From assembly GCA_021792795.1 (NCBI GenBank), contig JAJYUB010000036.1, forward strand, positions 1 through 33,134: a stretch of 33,134 nucleotides of DNA, read 5' to 3'. The notes under the pieces were generated by a model. It saw nothing but the letters and a program-made list of their open reading frames with translations, searched no databases and was not told the origin of the DNA. Both the position numbers and the translations under genes were made by a program. Origin of the DNA: Acidobacteriota bacterium. GTDB lineage: Bacteria > Acidobacteriota > Terriglobia > Terriglobales > Acidobacteriaceae. This document shows, in pieces, positions 30,145 through 33,134 of the stretch; the stretch's first letter is position 1; every line of letters starts with the position of its first letter.

Positions 30145-30582
30145 CTAAAAGTTTTGTTTTAACCAGCGGATGACTGCGTATTTCGATTGTGGATGTTTTA
30201 TCTTCGTCCATCCCGGACCGCTTTCGGCAAAACTGCGCACCGGAATTTGCTGAATCTCGACTTGACCGGGGCGATACCCAGCGTCCTTCTCGATACGTTG
30301 AATTTGGTCGCTTGTCACAGGCGGAGTGCCCGGAGGAAAATCCAGAATTATGGAGGACTGCCGCAGATTGAACTGCGCGCTCTCCAAAGTCGGCAGCGAG
30401 TAGAGCCTCACCAGAATATTGAAGAACCCACGAGGAGAAAATACCCCATTCAGATGCGCTGTGACACGTTGCCACGATGCATCCTGCGAAGATTTTGATG
30501 TTTGAGAGTCGGCGACACACGACACGCTGAGGAGCAGCAAGAGTGCCAAAACGCGATATAAACTCCCTGTACAGGCTGTCAT
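30145..30582 (-). CDS. secreted protein with a possible heavy-metal-associated-like fold
   Basis: 145 residues. Signal peptide YRVLALLLLLSVSCVADS; the mature part contains GVFSPRGFFNILVRLYSLPT, SAQFNLRQSSIILDFPPGTP and VTSDQIQRIEKDAGYRPGQV. The last pieces have the strand-helix pattern of HMA-like domains, but no CxxC metal site is present. Function is unknown. The start overlaps the stop of the barrel protein gene by four bases (ATGA), so they are co-translated. It ends 68 bp before the start of the arsR-rhodanese gene on the same strand. Confidence 0.6.
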   Translation of the reverse strand: MTACTGSLYRVLALLLLLSVSCVADSQTSKSSQDASWQRVTAHLNGVFSPRGFFNILVRLYSLPTLESAQFNLRQSSIILDFPPGTPPVTSDQIQRIEKDAGYRPGQVEIQQIPVRSFAESGPGWTKIKHPQSKYAVIRWLKQNF

Positions 30583-31511
30583 TGTTTGTGCCTTTTGAAA
30601 CCGGAGAGATAGTATTCGGTAAAAAATAACAGTTGGCGCTTTTCCCGAACATCGTTGGGACTATTTAAATCTTGAACAACCGGGAGTTGTATGCCCGCGC
30701 CGATTTCGTAATGCAAGGTTGCCCATTCAAGGACGGCATCCTGATAGAAACTTAAACCGCCAGAGCCGGGCGAAACATGGCCGTCGATGTGGGAAAGCGA
30801 ATCGTGTTGATAATTGTCTTCGATCGATAGCCATAGTTCCCCTTTCGGCAAACCGAGATCGGGTAGCGTCAAAGGGTACAACCGTAGCTCCCCCTGTCCG
30901 TCCACGCGGAATTGGTCGCCGGGGCTGATCCCTGTGCTTGTAATTGGATTGTGGCGAAAGGTGCTGTCTGCGGCCAGCCCGTACGCCGGTCCGTTCCAGC
31001 CAAATGCCACGCCTCCATAAGGAGCAACACTGCCGGAGCCGGTTTGTATCGGCGCTGGCAAGAGTCCATTGGAGTCGCGCAGTGTATTGCTGCCGCTGGG
31101 TAGATACAGACCCGCCACCGGGGCGAGGCGCAATGTCGATTTTGGCGTATCGCGGCTGAATAACGTATATCGAGCGAAAGCTAGCGTGTCCCCCAGGCCG
31201 CCGGAGCTAACATGACGCGGGCCAGAGGGTGTTTGTGTCTGGATGGAGTTATACATGGGATTCAACGTGGCAAAAAGAGTCCATCGCGCATTCAAGCCAT
31301 AAGCAACGTCGAATGGGAACTGAAAATTAGTGAGATCCTGACCGCTAAAGATAGGGTCCCAATTTAAACGAGTCAGTGTTTGGTTCTCAGCGACTGGCAG
31401 CGCAGTAATAAACGTAGCAGGCGAGGCCAAGGCAAAGCGTGCTGCGTAAAATGCAAAAACAACAAGCAGAAATCTGCCACAAGATTTTAATTTAGACAAC
31501 CACAATTGCAT
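30579..31511 (-). CDS. outer-membrane protein of the MetA/phenol-degradation type
   Basis: 310 residues. Signal peptide FLLVVFAFYAARFALA, then a barrel-like pattern of alternating strands: FPFDVAYGLNARWTLFATLN, GGLGDTLAFARYTLF, STLRLAPVAGLYLPSGS, YGGVAFGWNGPAYGLAAD, closing FTEYYLSGFKRHKQ. This resembles the family annotated as putative MetA-pathway of phenol degradation (PF13557), outer-membrane proteins whose substrate is mostly unknown. The ATG follows GGAG by six bases. First gene of a two-gene unit with the small secreted protein. Assignment rests on pattern only. Confidence 0.7.
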   Translation of the reverse strand: MQLWLSKLKSCGRFLLVVFAFYAARFALASPATFITALPVAENQTLTRLNWDPIFSGQDLTNFQFPFDVAYGLNARWTLFATLNPMYNSIQTQTPSGPRHVSSGGLGDTLAFARYTLFSRDTPKSTLRLAPVAGLYLPSGSNTLRDSNGLLPAPIQTGSGSVAPYGGVAFGWNGPAYGLAADSTFRHNPITSTGISPGDQFRVDGQGELRLYPLTLPDLGLPKGELWLSIEDNYQHDSLSHIDGHVSPGSGGLSFYQDAVLEWATLHYEIGAGIQLPVVQDLNSPNDVREKRQLLFFTEYYLSGFKRHKQ

Positions 31512-31576
31512 TCCATGCTCCGATGTAAAGGATGTAAATAGTGTCCATCTGCTCCTGTGGGAGGAAGACAGGAAAC

Positions 31577-31605
31577 TCCATGCGAGTCTGACTATCTCGC
31601 ATGGA
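31577..31605 (-). terminator. hairpin after the secreted unknown gene
   Basis: TCCATGCGAG (31577-31586), 9-nt loop, CTCGCATGGA (31596-31605): a perfect 10-bp stem directly after the stop of the minus-strand gene at 31607. The following minus-strand bases are T/C-rich (TTTCCTGTCTTCCTC) without a pure T-run, so an intrinsic terminator is plausible. Confidence 0.6.
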
Positions 31606-31606
31606 A

Positions 31607-32422
31607 CTATCGCGATTCGTCACATCTGATGATCTGCAAAAGTGCGGCACTTCCAGAAGGAATCTCCACCGGATATCGATTTGACTCAAGTTTTATCGCT
31701 CCGCGAGGGGTTGTATTGCCTGCGGAGATCATTCGTGTTTCGGAAAATCCATAGAGGCCACATGCTCCGGAAGAGAAGATTGCGACCGACTGCAAGGTAG
31801 GGATTCCACCGCATGCAGCAGATGTTCCATCGTTTGATTCTGCTGGCTCTAGCCGAGAAAATATTCCGAAACGATCCCGGATTCCAACAATGTCTTCATC
31901 TGCTGCGTAAACCTTTTTGCCGCCAAGCCACAGATGGTCGCCTCCGACAAGGGTGGTGCCCATGGGTGAACCGGAGTCGAGCGAAGTCGATTCCGCAGTG
32001 GCATCGTATGCCTCGATGGAGTTTGCCATGGCCCGTACGGAGGCGCATATCGGCACAGTCCGGTGTTTATCGACAATCCGGTCGAACTTGATTGTTATCG
32101 TGGATGGCCCGTCTTTCCCTGTGTACGAAACATCGACGACATGCCCTAGCACCAGTGATCCCTTGGCAATGCTTTCGGCAGGCCCATAAAGAACAACCTG
32201 CATTGTTTTTGCAGTAATTTGATTCCCCTGCTTTTCCTTTCTGGCATCGATCGTATGGGCAAAGGAGACAGGGATCGCAGTCCCGTCAGGCGGTGTCGCC
32301 GTTGTCGCTTGCGAGTATGCTGGTCCCACCGAGAGAGGGATAAACACAAAACCGGCCAAACCGCACAGGATTCCCACTCCAGATACCTTGCACCCGCGGC
32401 TTATTAGACTCAAGTTCCTCAT
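31607..32422 (-). CDS. secreted protein of unknown function
   Basis: 271 residues. Signal peptide VGILCGLAGFVFIPLSVGPA with likely cleavage after AYSQA. The mature part has GTAIPVSFAHTIDARKEKQG, a section QITAKTMQVVLYG and a beta-rich VLGHVVDVSYTGKDGPSTIT. This pattern recalls hypothetical secreted proteins of Acidobacteria, but I cannot name a function. Four cysteines occur in the mature part. The ATG at 32422 is preferred over a TTG two codons upstream because the operator at 32433-32453 then lies at the same distance as in front of the arsR-rhodanese gene. No ribosome site, so it may be leaderless. Confidence 0.7.
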   Translation of the reverse strand: MRNLSLISRGCKVSGVGILCGLAGFVFIPLSVGPAYSQATTATPPDGTAIPVSFAHTIDARKEKQGNQITAKTMQVVLYGPAESIAKGSLVLGHVVDVSYTGKDGPSTITIKFDRIVDKHRTVPICASVRAMANSIEAYDATAESTSLDSGSPMGTTLVGGDHLWLGGKKVYAADEDIVGIRDRFGIFSRLEPAESNDGTSAACGGIPTLQSVAIFSSGACGLYGFSETRMISAGNTTPRGAIKLESNRYPVEIPSGSAALLQIIRCDESR

Positions 32423-32432
32423 AATCAACTAG

Positions 32433-32453
32433 TCAATCAGATACTTGAATATC
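32433..32453. promoter_or_regulatory. second copy of the ArsR-type operator
   Basis: On the minus strand it reads GATATTCAAGTAT, C, TGATTGA and then 10 bases to the ATG at 32422. It matches the operator in front of the arsR-rhodanese gene at 20 of 21 positions. It lies in the gap between the secreted unknown gene (minus) and the nucleoside phosphorylase (plus, ATG 29 bp to the right), so it may control both. Confidence 0.78.
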
Positions 32454-32481
32454 TGTCAAGCGGCCTGCTATAAACAGGTCT

Positions 32482-33134
32482 ATGGATGATCGCTTACCAT
32501 TGTTTCGTCACCGTCTTTCTTCGCCCAGTGCATTCAGGCCCGAAGCCCTGGTGCAGGCTGTGCGAGCGGAACGCGCCATGGAATCTGTGCAGGTGCCGCC
32601 CATTTGCGTACTGGACTTCGATGGCGATCTTACCGACTGGCTCGTAAAGACAGGCATCGCCCACCCGTATCCAGCCTGGGCGTGCTTTCACACGACCATG
32701 TATTCCTTTGAGATCGACGGAACGGAATGTGGCATTGTTGCCCGGACCATCGGCGGCCCATATGCGGTGCTCGTTGCCGAACAACTTCATGTCTCCGGCG
32801 CTCGTGTACTCCTCGGCCTCACTTCCGCAGGACGGGTCAGTCCTTCGCTTTCAATGCCCAGTCTTGTGGTCGCAACCAGCGCCATTCGGGATGAAGGAAC
32901 TTCGTACCACTATGTGCCCGCTGAGGATATTGTCACCGCACCTGCAAAGCTGGCGGCCAGCCTCTACAAAGGGCTGCAAGCGCTAGGACTTCCAGTTTCG
33001 CAAGGGCTTGTTTGGACAACGGACGCACCGTATCGCGAAACAGCGGAGGAACTGGCGGAGCATGCAGCCAATGGAGCATTGGCTGTCGAGATGCAAGCGG
33101 CTTCACTGTTTGCTTTCGCACAAGCGCGTCACGC
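32482..33134 (+). CDS. nucleoside phosphorylase family protein, 3' end cut by the window
   Basis: The frame is open from ATG 32482 to the window end, 217 codons. Family signs: PLFRHRLSSPSAFRPEALVQ, GGPYAVLVAEQLHVSGARVL, LLGLTSAGRVSPSLSMPSLV and the substrate-binding region VEMQAASLFAFAQA, equivalent to the E-M-E-A-A motif of purine/uridine phosphorylases. It should cleave a nucleoside with phosphate; the substrate is not readable. The ribosome site is weak (CAGG). It is divergent from the secreted unknown gene, with the ArsR-type operator between. Confidence 0.8.
   Translation, partial: MDDRLPLFRHRLSSPSAFRPEALVQAVRAERAMESVQVPPICVLDFDGDLTDWLVKTGIAHPYPAWACFHTTMYSFEIDGTECGIVARTIGGPYAVLVAEQLHVSGARVLLGLTSAGRVSPSLSMPSLVVATSAIRDEGTSYHYVPAEDIVTAPAKLAASLYKGLQALGLPVSQGLVWTTDAPYRETAEELAEHAANGALAVEMQAASLFAFAQARH

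Noticed and set aside
1-33134. Prophage
   Set aside because: Apart from the integrase there are no capsid, terminase, tail or lysis genes; the transfer genes explain the mobility.

Overview
The window looks like accessory DNA from a moderately GC-rich soil-type bacterium, most likely Acidobacteriota (Terriglobia: Granulicella, Terriglobus, Acidobacterium and relatives). This is inferred from the style of the conjugation proteins, the family of secreted and outer-membrane proteins, and a remembered resemblance of several short remnants to proteins of that group. No marker gene in the window proves the taxon.

Left part (1-3032): the C-terminal half of a MobF relaxase/helicase enters from outside the window. 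It is followed by a large nested inverted repeat, a small excisionase-like helix-turn-helix protein and a tyrosine integrase. Directly after the integrase lies the 3' half of a tRNA-Glu gene (minus strand) without its 5' half, which marks an attachment-site junction. Next (3033-4730) comes a degenerate stretch with a DUF1778/GNAT toxin-antitoxin pair between two decayed copies of a roughly 100-bp module, and an orphan ribbon-helix-helix antitoxin-like gene.

Conjugation part (5009-20751): phased direct repeats lead into a long plus-strand series, VirB2, VirB3, VirB4, VirB9, VirB10, a small lipoprotein, TrbJ/VirB5, TrbL/VirB6 and VirB8. A 500-bp structured spacer, ssb and VirB11 follow, then two small ribbon-helix-helix-type proteins with a candidate oriT between them, then the coupling ATPase (TrwB/VirD4) and a complete MobF relaxase (TrwC). 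The order oriT, small DNA-binding protein, coupling protein, relaxase matches the R388 trwABC arrangement. With the tRNA junction it indicates an integrative conjugative element or conjugative plasmid, possibly two elements stacked at one tRNA-Glu.

Right part (20752-33134): cargo or chromosome. It has a CPA2-type cation/proton antiporter divergent from an outer-membrane beta-barrel protein, then a decayed patch (C-terminal piece of a CopB-like copper protein, a possible cytochrome anchor piece, a complete IS630-family insertion and the first codons of an IS481-type transposase). A minus-strand sulfur operon follows: ArsR-rhodanese regulator, sulfide:quinone-reductase-like flavoprotein, NifS-like cysteine desulfurase, DsrE-like protein, secreted rhodanese and a TlpA-like protein whose first active-site cysteine is arginine. 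Two secreted/outer-membrane proteins, a secreted protein of unknown function and a nucleoside phosphorylase (cut by the window end) complete the region.

The most informative new observation is a nearly identical 21-bp ArsR-type operator upstream of both the arsR-rhodanese gene and the unknown secreted gene at 31607-32422. It has the same 10-nt spacing to the start codon in both places, which ties the unknown gene, and perhaps the divergent phosphorylase, to the sulfur regulon.
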